From Shewanella sp. c952 (GTDB lineage Bacteria; Pseudomonadota; Gammaproteobacteria; Enterobacterales; Shewanellaceae), in NCBI RefSeq assembly GCF_019654975.1, contig NZ_BPEW01000013.1, positions 1 to 64,000 of the forward strand: 64,000 nt of DNA, given 5' to 3'. Position 1 is the first letter of the stretch, and each line of letters opens with the position of its first letter. Position numbers and translations under genes: made by a program. Below are positions 26,638 through 35,880 of this stretch, in pieces. The notes beneath the pieces were generated by a model. It did no database searches and was not told the origin of the DNA. It saw only the letters and a list, made by a program, of their open reading frames with translations.

Positions 26638-27024
26638 AAGCAAGTCAGGTTTAGCTGATTTTTCCCCACCTATTCTTACGCCTTGGTAGACATACCAAGC
26701 ACGAAAGGCTGACATACCATCTTGCAAACAAACCTCTCTTAAAATTTCATCGGCACGCTCTCTCGCTGATTGCGGCAGTACTTCCTCACGCATTAACTGA
26801 TATAGCGCGTCATGAATGAGTGAACCTTGCATAAAATTCTTACTGTCAATTGCTGGGCTACTGGGGCCATCCCAAGCATAGCCGGGCTTTATGGTGAGTA
26901 GACCGCTCTCATCTATCTCAATAAAACGGTTTGCTACGGGTTCATCAACTGATAATCCCGTGGCATAGGTCAGTACTGAGTGCAGGTTATATTTGTACTT
27001 TCTTCGCCGTTTATAGTTAATCAA
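26626..27024 (-). CDS. DUF1353 domain protein
   Basis: Small protein (~132 aa) of DUF1353, a family found in bacteria and phages, function unknown. Recognisable segments: GYAWDGPSSPAID, then GSLIHDALYQLMRE and a C-terminal AFRAWYVYQGVRIGG. The conserved Asp and His-Asp residues hint at a metal site, which is inference. The frame opens with GTG (27039) without a Shine-Dalgarno; a TTG five codons later has GGAG 5 nt upstream and is preferred, with moderate certainty. Single gene. Confidence 0.75.
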   Translation of the reverse strand: MINYKRRRKYKYNLHSVLTYATGLSVDEPVANRFIEIDESGLLTIKPGYAWDGPSSPAIDSKNFMQGSLIHDALYQLMREEVLPQSARERADEILREVCLQDGMSAFRAWYVYQGVRIGGEKSAKPDLLTAP

Positions 27025-27145
27025 TTTATCTCCAAACACATCGGTAAGCCAAAAAAGAATTGCGTTATCCTACAGTTATACCCTACGTAATTGGAATTAT
27101 TCTGCTTCCATATTGAAATAACATCAACAAACTTTGGCCCTTCCC

Positions 27146-28039
27146 CTAGATGGGATCACGCACGCGCAGGAAGCTAGCGAACCTTGGTGTCCCTTTCTGG
27201 GTTTTACCAAAGAATTTATAAGTGATCACACTGCCTATTTGAGGAGGATTGCGCCGTTCGCTATCAGTAAAACCGGTGCCAATACGAAACTGAACGCCTT
27301 GCTCATTTTCCACTAGCAGTGCCCCCATCATGCCAGTGTATTTACCTTTTCCCTGTTTATGGGCAAGTACTGTTGCTTCAGCATCATAGAAGGGTTTTAA
27401 CTTAACGATATCGTGACTGCGGCCAACTCGGTAAAATGCACCTTTTCTGTGTAACATCAACCCTTCACCATTGTTTTCAACAATAGCGGCTAGTTGGTTA
27501 TCTAACGCTGATTTATCGTTAACTGAAAACTGTGGGATCACCTCAATGTAGCGACTGATATTAGCTAATTCAGCTAACGCCTTCTTATACCGGGTGACAA
27601 AGGGGCTACTTTCGCCAGGTAGGTCGAATACCATAAATCGAACTTGTCGCCATTGGGCATCGCTAGCATGGTGTTTTCGAACAATTGCTGAAACCTGCTC
27701 AAACTTGTTGCTACTTATCCAGAGTTCGCCATCAATAGGATAAGCAGGAAACCCTTTAGTAAACCACTTGGGCAAGTTAATCCTCCGCCCCGAACGAGAA
27801 AACATAATACTGCCGTTCCAATAGCCCCTTACGCCATCGAGTTTTTCACTGACTAAATAGTCATCTAACTGAATCGAACTCTCAGCTTGAAATTCGGTAG
27901 CAAGTTGCAAGGAGGGCTTAGATATTTCGCTAGCATTTAATTCAACAGATATAGAGGCAAAGCTGATGAACAGTAAAAACGGCCAACTGAAAAACCATAA
28001 ATGGTCCCTCTTTGAACTTCGTTTACTAATTTTTGTCAT
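27146..28039 (-). CDS. ATP-dependent DNA ligase, small periplasmic type
   Basis: Minimal ATP-dependent DNA ligase of the Lig E type known from Haemophilus, Neisseria and marine gammaproteobacteria. An N-terminal signal/anchor segment (~12-35) points to the periplasm, where such ligases may mend incoming or extracellular DNA. The adenylation Lys lies in motif I SEKLDGVRGYW (~65), with DGELW (motif III), GEGLMLH (motif IV) and VKLKPFYDAEA (motif V) following, then a compact OB domain. ATG start with GGAG 6 nt upstream; the TTG further out is not needed. About 297 aa is normal. Confidence 0.88.
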   Translation of the reverse strand: MTKISKRSSKRDHLWFFSWPFLLFISFASISVELNASEISKPSLQLATEFQAESSIQLDDYLVSEKLDGVRGYWNGSIMFSRSGRRINLPKWFTKGFPAYPIDGELWISSNKFEQVSAIVRKHHASDAQWRQVRFMVFDLPGESSPFVTRYKKALAELANISRYIEVIPQFSVNDKSALDNQLAAIVENNGEGLMLHRKGAFYRVGRSHDIVKLKPFYDAEATVLAHKQGKGKYTGMMGALLVENEQGVQFRIGTGFTDSERRNPPQIGSVITYKFFGKTQKGTPRFASFLRVRDPI

Positions 28040-28122
28040 ATATGGCTCCAAGATAGTGACGATAAATAGTGAAAGACTATTGTTCGTTTTGAAGCCTAGT
28101 TCTGAGCTTGAAGTTCGCCATC

Positions 28123-28172
28123 AACTAAATGACTGACTTATTGAAATAATGCCCTTAGTCATTTGTAGTTGA
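28123..28172. repeat. inverted repeat upstream of dgkA
   Basis: CAACTAAATGACT (28123-28135) pairs with AGTCATTTGTAGTTG (28158-28172) with a 2-nt bulge. It lies between the divergent ligase and dgkA genes. Function unknown; nothing else is seen in this 284-nt gap. Confidence 0.4.
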
Positions 28173-28323
28173 ACCACTAAGTAACGAAAGCGTGATATGT
28201 AATAAGATTGTTGTTTAACTTGCCTTCAATTGACTACATATTTAGTAATATTACGATTATACTAGGTCGCTATTTTGGGGAAGAACCGCAGTAAAACAAT
28301 AATCAATTATAAGATGGGAATAT

Positions 28324-28695
28324 ATGAAACCTGCTAATAACCACGGTATTAAACGCGTCATTAGAGCGACTGGCTTTTCAATGCAAGGGCTTAAGCTTGC
28401 TTGGAAACATGAAGCTGCATTCAGACAAGAGCTAATTCTTGCTGCGATTATGTTACCCATTGCCTTACTTGTGGATGTCACCACGGTTGAACGTATTCTG
28501 TTAATCTTGGGGCTTTTTGTTGTCCTTATTGTCGAGTTACTAAATTCTGCTATTGAAGCTGTTGTCGATCGGATCAGTGATGAAATTCACCCTCTTAGCG
28601 GCCAAGCTAAGGATATTGCATCCGCAGCGGTATTTATGAGCCTATTCTTTTGCGGCTTAACATGGTTACTTATACTGTTACCTAAATTTATTTAA
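28324..28695 (+). CDS. dgkA: diacylglycerol kinase
   Basis: Small integral membrane kinase that phosphorylates diacylglycerol left over from membrane-derived oligosaccharide or LPS modification, returning it to phospholipid synthesis. 123 aa with three TM helices. Family residues are all present: the amphipathic start with AFRQE (~38-42), ELLNSAIEAVVDR (~78-90) and AKDIASAAV (~101-109), which form the active site at the membrane face. Single gene. Confidence 0.95.
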   Translation: MKPANNHGIKRVIRATGFSMQGLKLAWKHEAAFRQELILAAIMLPIALLVDVTTVERILLILGLFVVLIVELLNSAIEAVVDRISDEIHPLSGQAKDIASAAVFMSLFFCGLTWLLILLPKFI

Positions 28696-29084
28696 TCTAA
28701 GTAGCGCACAAACATCCTATTACCGCCTCATCTGAACTTGTCGCTCTGATCCATAGATGACGACAAGTTCCGATGCTCAGTGAGCGTTTATGCTCATATA
28801 AGCATATTCACTACACTTCAAACATTTAGAATAATAACTCGCTTTGCTATCCTTTTGGAGCTAGCACAACTCTCTTATCTATACCGCTGGATCAACTACA
28901 AATCCCATCAAAAGCAGCGAAAAATACAGTTTGTATGCATTAGATCAAACAATTCAGACATTTTTTGAAACATATCGTTCACATTTCCACATATACTGTT
29001 ATGCTGTTTTCGATGTCCATAGACTGTTGACTCGATTCAACAGCTACAAAATAAAAATTATAAGAGATTGCGGAGTTACTTTTA
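28696..29084. other. intergenic region, little structure
   Basis: 389 nt. An inverted repeat AACTTGTCG / CGACAAGTT (28735-28743 with 28761-28769) may end dgkA transcription. TTCACA with TATGCT 16 nt further (around 28979-29006) is a plausible promoter for the outer-membrane protein gene. A GTG-started 62-codon frame at 28780 has no supporting signals. Confidence 0.45.
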
Positions 29085-29957
29085 ATGTTTAAAAGTTCCA
29101 CATTTATCACTGCCACGTTATTGGCCCTGATGACTAGCTATAGCGCCTATGCCACGAATGATACTATCATTCGTGTCGGTGGCTTTTACGCTAATACAGA
29201 TTCAACTATAGATGTAAACGACCCTCTGCTTGGTAATGATTTCTCATTAGACTTCGAGCAAGACTTAAAGCTTGAAGACTCTCAGTTTTTGCCTTTCTTT
29301 GAATTTATTCACCGCTTTAACGATAGACATAATATTTATATCGATTGGAAACAGCTACATCGCAGCGCCCTTAATCAATCTGTTGAAAAGCCATTCCAGT
29401 TTACTTGGGACGACACGACTTATGATGTCAAAGCAGGTGTTGCGCTTGATACTACCCTCAACATCGATATTGCTCGCATTGGTTACGGCTATGATATTTT
29501 TCAAGGTGATCATTATGAGGTCGGTCTGTCAGTAGGCCTGCATGCCATGTTTATCAAAACAGCATTCAAAGGCGATATTGGCATCTGTGAAGTCGAAATT
29601 GAAACACGCTGCCCTGACACCATTACCATTCCTAAAGTTGTTGATGAGAAGCTAACTGCACCCTTACCCGATATCGGAGTATATGGCAGTTATGAGCTTT
29701 ATCCAGGCTTTATGTTTAGCGGCCATGCACAATACTTTTATATCAAACTAGATGATTTAAAAGGTGGTTTAGTTGATATTAGATTAGGTGTTCAGGCCGC
29801 AATTACTGAAAACTGGCATATGACAGCTGCGTTTAATTACTATGAAGTTGATGTTGAATACACTACCAACATCAAAGATACTGATATAAAGCTTGCTGAC
29901 TTTAGTATGTACTACAGTTTTACAGGTCCGATGCTATCGGTAAGCTACCAATTCTAA
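29085..29957 (+). CDS. predicted outer-membrane beta-barrel protein
   Basis: 290 aa with a signal peptide (cut near SAYATND) and alternating amphipathic strands, ending in MLSVSYQF with a terminal Phe as outer-membrane barrels do. No family is recognised with certainty; the layout resembles small 10-14-strand barrels. Two Cys (GICEVEIETRCPD, ~168-177) sit in one loop and may form a disulfide. Many Asp/Glu in the predicted loops could bind cations. Single gene with a downstream bidirectional terminator. Confidence 0.75.
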   Translation: MFKSSTFITATLLALMTSYSAYATNDTIIRVGGFYANTDSTIDVNDPLLGNDFSLDFEQDLKLEDSQFLPFFEFIHRFNDRHNIYIDWKQLHRSALNQSVEKPFQFTWDDTTYDVKAGVALDTTLNIDIARIGYGYDIFQGDHYEVGLSVGLHAMFIKTAFKGDIGICEVEIETRCPDTITIPKVVDEKLTAPLPDIGVYGSYELYPGFMFSGHAQYFYIKLDDLKGGLVDIRLGVQAAITENWHMTAAFNYYEVDVEYTTNIKDTDIKLADFSMYYSFTGPMLSVSYQF

Positions 29958-30048
29958 GCGTTGGAAGTGCAGCATTAGGTTTAATTTAAAACTCATTACT
30001 TATGTTAAAGAACTAAATTTAAGTACTTCATCAACGTTTCGAATTGAA

Positions 30049-30078
30049 TAAAAAAGACACCTAAGGGTGTCTTTTTTA
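30049..30078. terminator. bidirectional terminator
   Basis: A run, GACACC / GGTGTC stem (30056-30061 with 30066-30071), TAAG loop, T run, between the convergent outer-membrane protein and peptidase genes. Confidence 0.92.
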
Positions 30079-30094
30079 ATGTCAGCTATATGAC

Positions 30095-31693
30095 TTAGCG
30101 TCCATCTTGCGCTCGACGGTTTTTAAAATCTGACTCTTCTAACCATTTAGGCCAATCTTCATTATTTGCCAACGTAGCCAAAATGTCAGAGATAAGGCTG
30201 ATATCCTGCTTTACCCCTCCTAAACTCCAGCTTGGATCATAATCGTCAGCTTCTTTGTGATATTTATGGGCAATATAGTCTGGGTCAGTATCGCCCAAAC
30301 TCATGAATAACAGTCCAGGCACGCCCTCTTGTGCTAAAGCGAAGTGATCAGAGCGAAACATAAGGCCATTTTGCGGCAATGGATCACCTTTGACATAACG
30401 TTGCTGGTACTTAGCAGCATTATTAAGGTAATACTCCATCTCCGATACGCCCTCTCCATAACGCAATATGTAATCAACACTGTCGTTAACGTTCATACCG
30501 TCGATATTTAAAAAGGAAACAATCTGTTTAGTTGGTATCGGTGGTTGCTTAGCGAAATGCTGGGCGCCAATTAGCCCCGTTTCTTCAGCCGTAAATGAGG
30601 TGAACAGAATAGAACGTTTAAATGGCTTTTGTTTAGCACGCAAACTAAACATACGCGCAAGTTCTAGCACTCCAGCGACACCGCTAGCATTATCGACTGC
30701 ACCATTGTATATGTGCTTCACGCCTTTCTCGTCAACTCGTGTTCCAAGATGATCCCAATGTGCGTGCATCACCACCATTTCATCGGCTCTGTCACTGCCT
30801 GGTAGTAACGCCATAATATTGTAAGATTCTGCGCGTTCGATACTGTTGTTAATCTCTAAGGTTGCCGATGTTTTTAGTGATACAGGCTTAAAGCTAGACT
30901 TAGCCGCCTTTAGCTTTTGCTTTTCATAATCAAGACCCGCAGCAGCGAAAACCTGCTTAGCGTTTTCATGCTGGATCCAACCCATCACGCCCACTTGATT
31001 TTGATTGTTATTGTCATCAACTAAAGTAAATTTGCTACCTGTATTAGAATTTTGCACCACGCCCCAGCCATAAGCTGCTGGCGCAGTTTCGTGCACAATA
31101 AAAACCGCCTTTGCTCCCTGCCTTGCGGCCTCTTCGTATTTGTAGGTCCAACGGCCATAATAAGTCATGGCGTTACCTTTAAACACCGTAGGATCTTGTG
31201 TCGTAAATCCAGGATCATTCACCAACACAATAACGGTCTTACCCTTTACATCAACCCCTTGGTAATCATTCCAGTTATATTCTGGCGCGTTAATACCGTA
31301 ACCAACAAATACAACTTCGCTGTTCTCAAGTTTAACGTTATTGCTAATTCTTTGGGTTCGGGCAGTAAACTCGCTGCCGTTAGTCAAATTTAATGCGCCA
31401 ATCTTAAGCAACATATTTTGATCGGCTGTGACTTTAGCTAGCGGCACTGGCTGTAGGTACTTATCGCCAAAACCTGGCTTAAGTCCAATCTTCTTAAATT
31501 CAGCCTCTATATAGTCCAAGGTCAGTGCTTCGCCTGCTGACAAAGGCGCACGCCCACCATATTCATCACTAGCCAAGGTTTTTACATGGCTACGATACTT
31601 TTCAAGATCAATGCTGATATCGCTTTTATCTGAGTGAGCAAATGCGGGTAAGGCTAATGCCAACAACACGCTTGCGAGTATTAGTTTATTCAC
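30095..31693 (-). CDS. M28 family zinc aminopeptidase, exported
   Basis: Exported peptidase of family M28 with two zinc ions. Signal peptide (LASVLLALALPAFA) then the catalytic domain, interrupted by a PA domain (~120-250). Zinc ligands and catalytic residues are visible: HAHWDHLG (~315), the bridging Asp in GAVDNASGVAG (~337), the base Glu in FTAEETGLIG (~372) and Asp in LNIDGM. Late HisTyr pairs (AHKYHKEADDYD) supply the last ligand. The start is moved to a GTG with AGGA 6 nt upstream; the longer ATG-started frame adds a polar stretch before the signal. About 532 aa is typical. Confidence 0.9.
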   Translation of the reverse strand: MNKLILASVLLALALPAFAHSDKSDISIDLEKYRSHVKTLASDEYGGRAPLSAGEALTLDYIEAEFKKIGLKPGFGDKYLQPVPLAKVTADQNMLLKIGALNLTNGSEFTARTQRISNNVKLENSEVVFVGYGINAPEYNWNDYQGVDVKGKTVIVLVNDPGFTTQDPTVFKGNAMTYYGRWTYKYEEAARQGAKAVFIVHETAPAAYGWGVVQNSNTGSKFTLVDDNNNQNQVGVMGWIQHENAKQVFAAAGLDYEKQKLKAAKSSFKPVSLKTSATLEINNSIERAESYNIMALLPGSDRADEMVVMHAHWDHLGTRVDEKGVKHIYNGAVDNASGVAGVLELARMFSLRAKQKPFKRSILFTSFTAEETGLIGAQHFAKQPPIPTKQIVSFLNIDGMNVNDSVDYILRYGEGVSEMEYYLNNAAKYQQRYVKGDPLPQNGLMFRSDHFALAQEGVPGLLFMSLGDTDPDYIAHKYHKEADDYDPSWSLGGVKQDISLISDILATLANNEDWPKWLEESDFKNRRAQDGR

Positions 31694-31885
31694 TGCTTGT
31701 CCTTTATTGTTATTATTTCGTTCTTTATAGTATTTATTCGACAACTTTGTCACTGATTTTCATTAAACAGATGTATTCACAAAGGCAAATCATAATAGAA
31801 TGGCGTAGTGAAATGTACAATGATGCCACCACTCATTTGCATAAAAATTACAAAGTGGCTCAATTGATAAAACCAAGGCTGATAA

Positions 31886-32908
31886 ATGTCGAATGAAGTG
31901 CTCAGGGAAGCTGCCGCTAAATTGAAAAAAGCGGTGCCTTTAATGCTAAAACACCAGATACCAACCACTCCTACCAATTATGCTTTATGGTATGCCTATG
32001 TGGGTCAAAGCAGCCCAGAGCTTAATAAACAGTTGGATGAAGTGGTGAACCAGTACAGTACTTGCCCCCCCAGCCAGGGCGAGCGACTCTACCAAGAGTA
32101 TCTGTCAGATCCCATTGAGTTAGACGTAATTGAACTGCGACAAAATCTTGATGCTATGGTGACTGACCTATCCCAGTCTTTAAAAGATACCAATGTTGAT
32201 GCTAACCAATTTCAAAGCAAAATAAACAACAACGTTGAGCGCTTAAACAAGATTGAGAATGAAGGCTTCTCCATTGACGAAGTATTGTCACTGGTAAAAA
32301 GTCTCGCCGGCGATGCTACCGATATAAAAAACAGCACATTACATTTTACCGAACAGCTCGCTCATGCGCAGTCAGAGATTAACCAGCTAAAAATACAACT
32401 GAAAAAATCTGAACATGACATGCATTATGATGCGTTAACCGGTGCATTAAACCGCAGAGCATTTAATAAAGATATCAAAGGGCTAGCAGAACAAAATCCA
32501 CAAGGTCTTTGTTTAATCATCACCGATATTGATCACTTTAAGCTGTTTAACGATACCTATGGCCACCAGCTTGGTGACCAAGTATTAAAAGCCGTTGCCA
32601 GAAGACTCGGTGAGAGCTGTCATGAGGGCTGTAAACTGTATCGTTTTGGCGGTGAGGAGTTTGCATTACTGTTGCCAAAGAGCCAATTGGGTAGAGCGAG
32701 GCAACTTGCAGAATCGATGCGACGTAGCCTTGAAAAACTGGTATTAAAAGATAAACGTAAAGATCAGCGAGTCGACAATATCAGAGCATCATTTGGCGTG
32801 GCGCAATACCAAGATAAAGACAGCGATTCAACATTAATAGAGCGTGCCGACAAGCAACTGTACGAAGCAAAAAGATTGGGCCGTAACCGAGTAATGCCAA
32901 TCACCTAA
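31886..32908 (+). CDS. diguanylate cyclase (GGDEF domain)
   Basis: Cytoplasmic enzyme making cyclic di-GMP. The N-terminal half (~1-170) is helical with a coiled-coil part and no named domain, and shows no TM segment. The GGDEF domain (~178-338) has DALTGALNRRAF, DIDHFKLFNDTYGHQ and the intact active site RFGGEEF (~252). The inhibitory I-site RxxD is not conserved (HEGC at that position), so product inhibition through it is unlikely. Terminator downstream. The signal it senses is unknown. Confidence 0.93.
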   Translation: MSNEVLREAAAKLKKAVPLMLKHQIPTTPTNYALWYAYVGQSSPELNKQLDEVVNQYSTCPPSQGERLYQEYLSDPIELDVIELRQNLDAMVTDLSQSLKDTNVDANQFQSKINNNVERLNKIENEGFSIDEVLSLVKSLAGDATDIKNSTLHFTEQLAHAQSEINQLKIQLKKSEHDMHYDALTGALNRRAFNKDIKGLAEQNPQGLCLIITDIDHFKLFNDTYGHQLGDQVLKAVARRLGESCHEGCKLYRFGGEEFALLLPKSQLGRARQLAESMRRSLEKLVLKDKRKDQRVDNIRASFGVAQYQDKDSDSTLIERADKQLYEAKRLGRNRVMPIT

Positions 32909-32968
32909 CCCACAATATAAAAGTAAAGAGCTGTTAGAGCGCTATCTAACTGTTGCAAGATCAATAAT

Positions 32969-33008
32969 GGCAGAACAGTAACGCGGCACTGTTCTTGCCC
33001 TATTTTTA
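32969..33008 (+). terminator. intrinsic terminator of the cyclase gene
   Basis: GGCAGAACAGT pairs with ACTGTTCTTGCC (one bulge), followed by CTATTTTTATT. Confidence 0.82.
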
Positions 33009-33683
33009 TTAAATCGCTTCTATTTTGTCTATCGGTACTGCAGTGACAATATATCGTAGCGCCCCGCCCGCAACGGCACTATTAAACGGGTAACAGGTCA
33101 CCAAAGTTAACTGCTTGTCACCAACATCACTCATCACCGAAGTATCACTTTCATGCACTACTTGCGTGTTAACCACTTTATATAGCATCTCCAGCCCTTG
33201 AGCGTTTTGCAGCGTTAATAGTTGGCCAACTTTCACTCCTTTTAATAGTGAAAAATGGGTGTCTCTGTGGCCTGCAATTACAGTGTTCCCCGGACCATTG
33301 ACCGCGGCAGACGACAATACTTGCGCTGGCCCAAACGCTAAGTTTCGACCCGAAGCCCCGGCCAATACATATAAACTGCTGGCATCATTAACTTTGCCCT
33401 CTTTCTCAACATTGATAAATTGAAGCTTGGCTACAGGATGGGTATCCGCCCATGACCAAGGCTTGTGCTGCTGCTGATCATCTAAAGTTTTCTGCCACGC
33501 CTGTTGTATTAAAAATTGTGCAAAATATGCCTTAGCCTGCATATACCCTCCTTGAACCACAAAAGACAATCCAACAATGAACAATAAGGCCGAAAATAGT
33601 AGGTGAATGCGCCGATGAGCAAACAACCTCGTACTCTTTCCTTCGGCAGAAGCCGCTCCGTTTATTAAGCAAAGAGGGTTCAT
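33009..33683 (-). CDS. class GN (marine proteobacterial) sortase
   Basis: Inner-membrane-anchored cysteine transpeptidase of the dedicated Gram-negative sortase system. One N-terminal TM (~28-48), then the sortase barrel with the catalytic triad in view: His in AGHRDTHF (~139), Cys in TLVTCYPF (~193) and Arg in GALRYIV (~207). 224 aa is usual. Its start overlaps the stop of the target-protein gene (ATGA), so enzyme and substrate are coupled. It should recognise the single LPQTA signal of that target. Confidence 0.93.
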   Translation of the reverse strand: MNPLCLINGAASAEGKSTRLFAHRRIHLLFSALLFIVGLSFVVQGGYMQAKAYFAQFLIQQAWQKTLDDQQQHKPWSWADTHPVAKLQFINVEKEGKVNDASSLYVLAGASGRNLAFGPAQVLSSAAVNGPGNTVIAGHRDTHFSLLKGVKVGQLLTLQNAQGLEMLYKVVNTQVVHESDTSVMSDVGDKQLTLVTCYPFNSAVAGGALRYIVTAVPIDKIEAI

Positions 33684-35812
33684 AGTGCTGCCCGGTTATC
33701 TCTGCGGCCAACGCGACCAAATGAGCCCCAATACAGTAGTGATAATAGCAATAACATGCCGCCAAAAATCAGCATGGCATAGCTACTAGTCGCAGTTTGC
33801 GGTAAACGCTGCCAACCTTTAGGCGTATGCGGTAACACCCGGCCATTAACAGATTTATCTCCAATAGGCCTAGCAGGAGTTTTATCTATCGCTACCAAGC
33901 TGGTGTATGCACTCATCACATGATAATTGAGTGAAATGGCGGTGACTTGCTTCTCAATACGGTCACGATTTGCAGGCTCTTTCGATAACTCCAGCGCAGC
34001 AATCTGTTTTCTGGCCCATATAAGATCTAAGCCTTTAGCTTCAGCGCTATTTTCAACCGCTAGCGATTGCTGCCAATACTGTCCAGCTAGTTGTCCGCTC
34101 ACTACCAGTTCTTTGTCGGTAAAGCTTGGCAGTTTCATCGCCACCATTATTGGCTCATGGGCATAAAGATCTGGAATACTCGCAGGCCAGTAATCAGGAA
34201 CACTGCCATCGGCAAAGTGAACCTCGACGTCGGTTACTGTGGGCTTTTCTAGCTTATCTAGCATCGCTACCATTTTAGTTTTAACTTCAGATTGCTTACC
34301 AATATAGGTATAGGTACCGCGGCCAAGTTCAGCAGCCCTTTGCATAAAGTGCGCGTTAGGTGCGGCGCCAATGCCAATGGTAAATAGCCTACTTTGTTGC
34401 AGTTGATTACGTATTTGAGCAAATAGCTGTGGCTCATTACCTACCGCACCATCGGTGATAAATAGCACCTGACGTAACCGCTCACTAGTCGCATCCTGCT
34501 GAGACAGCGCTTTATCGAGAGCCAGTGACATTTCAGTGCCACCGTTTGCTTGCAAGCGCTGCACATAAGCTTGCGCTCTGCCTATGTTTATCGCACTGGC
34601 GTTTAATGGTGTGTCCGACAATGCATAAACGTTGGAATTAAATTGCAAAATATTAAAACTGTCCTGCGCTGACAGACCAGCTAATGCGTAAATGATGGAT
34701 GATTTTGCCTGCTCAATGGCTTCTCCAGACATAGAACCTGAGGTGTCAATCACCAAAATAAGCTCTCTTGGTGCAACTGCTGATAAACGCATTTTGTCTT
34801 GTGGTGGCAACAACATCACTAATGAGTATTGCGGCTGAGCGGCACTGTTTTCCTCAAGGTTTTCTTGTACGTGGGTTTTACCTTGTTGGCTAAAAATAGC
34901 TGCCTTCGGCGCACTGCCAACAATCGGTCGCCAATTGAGGACGAAGTCACTATTAGCCTTTGCAGCTGTTAACAGGATCTGCGCTTGAGTATCCTCCTTA
35001 CTGCTAACCTCTATCTGATGATAAGGACTGCTTATTTCGCCAATAGGCATGCCAGCATCGAGCATCACCTCAATGTCGACTAAATTAACGCGCTTGGTTG
35101 CAGAACCTTGCTGGTAACCCAAAGTAGAGGCTACATAACTATTAACCTCTGTAGCCATATCAGACAGCGCTGACTTTTCACCACCAGGCTTGTATCGCGG
35201 GGCGACCACCATTGGGAATCGCAAGCTAAACTCACCTTTATCATAGTGCACCAGCTCTTGATAACTAAGCTCAACAATAAGGGTTTCGCCGGGGGCCAAA
35301 TTGGCCACTTCGGCACTAAATATATTGGGCCTTTTCTGTTGCAGTAAACTCGCTTTTTTACCCTGTTTCTTCGCTTCATTAAATAGCGCTTTGGCTTTTG
35401 CTTTCGGTTTTATCTCCCCCTCTATGACCCGCTCACCGATAAACATTCTCAGGCCGTCAACCGCCACTTCATTCGGCAGCGGAAACACATATTCGCCATT
35501 AACCCAGACAAGTTGCTCATTACTAAATTCATGACGCAGTGAAACTCTATTCACCCAGCCTGAAACGTGCATACTCACAGTGGTTTTCATCGGCAAAGAC
35601 AAACTTGCCTTGCCAGCGGCATCGTAAGTAATCAAACTGCCTTGCTCTATGGCATTAACCATTTCAACTCGACTCTCTACACTTTTAGTTGCTGATGCTG
35701 GCACTGCGGCGGTTGCACTGGTATACATCGGCAAGAACGCTGTGCTCAACAGCAGCAAAGCGTTATAGCAATGCCGAACGAAACCTTTGGCTGCATCTTG
35801 TTGGCTAACCAT
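33680..35812 (-). CDS. marine proteobacterial sortase target protein (VIT and VWA domains)
   Basis: Exported 710-aa surface or periplasmic protein and sole likely substrate of the adjacent sortase. Signal-like N-terminus (~15-36), VIT domain (~50-180), VWA domain (~345-515) with an intact MIDAS start DTSGSMSG, a C-terminal region, then the sorting signal LPQTA, a TM helix and an Arg-rich end (GRVGRR). The last position of the signal is Ala rather than the Gly of LPXTG. GGAG lies 6 nt before the ATG. Such inter-alpha-trypsin-inhibitor-like proteins probably bind other proteins through the metal site; the role is unknown. Confidence 0.93.
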   Translation of the reverse strand: MVSQQDAAKGFVRHCYNALLLLSTAFLPMYTSATAAVPASATKSVESRVEMVNAIEQGSLITYDAAGKASLSLPMKTTVSMHVSGWVNRVSLRHEFSNEQLVWVNGEYVFPLPNEVAVDGLRMFIGERVIEGEIKPKAKAKALFNEAKKQGKKASLLQQKRPNIFSAEVANLAPGETLIVELSYQELVHYDKGEFSLRFPMVVAPRYKPGGEKSALSDMATEVNSYVASTLGYQQGSATKRVNLVDIEVMLDAGMPIGEISSPYHQIEVSSKEDTQAQILLTAAKANSDFVLNWRPIVGSAPKAAIFSQQGKTHVQENLEENSAAQPQYSLVMLLPPQDKMRLSAVAPRELILVIDTSGSMSGEAIEQAKSSIIYALAGLSAQDSFNILQFNSNVYALSDTPLNASAINIGRAQAYVQRLQANGGTEMSLALDKALSQQDATSERLRQVLFITDGAVGNEPQLFAQIRNQLQQSRLFTIGIGAAPNAHFMQRAAELGRGTYTYIGKQSEVKTKMVAMLDKLEKPTVTDVEVHFADGSVPDYWPASIPDLYAHEPIMVAMKLPSFTDKELVVSGQLAGQYWQQSLAVENSAEAKGLDLIWARKQIAALELSKEPANRDRIEKQVTAISLNYHVMSAYTSLVAIDKTPARPIGDKSVNGRVLPHTPKGWQRLPQTATSSYAMLIFGGMLLLLSLLYWGSFGRVGRRDNRAAL

Positions 35813-35880
35813 CTTTATCTCCTTATAAACACCTTGCAGCCTGATAGCTACAAGGTTGAGTCTTATCTGCTATCGATGGA

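Noticed and set aside
28780..28968. GTG-started 62-codon frame before the outer-membrane protein gene
   Set aside because: No Shine-Dalgarno, composition of spacer DNA, and it would run through the probable promoter.
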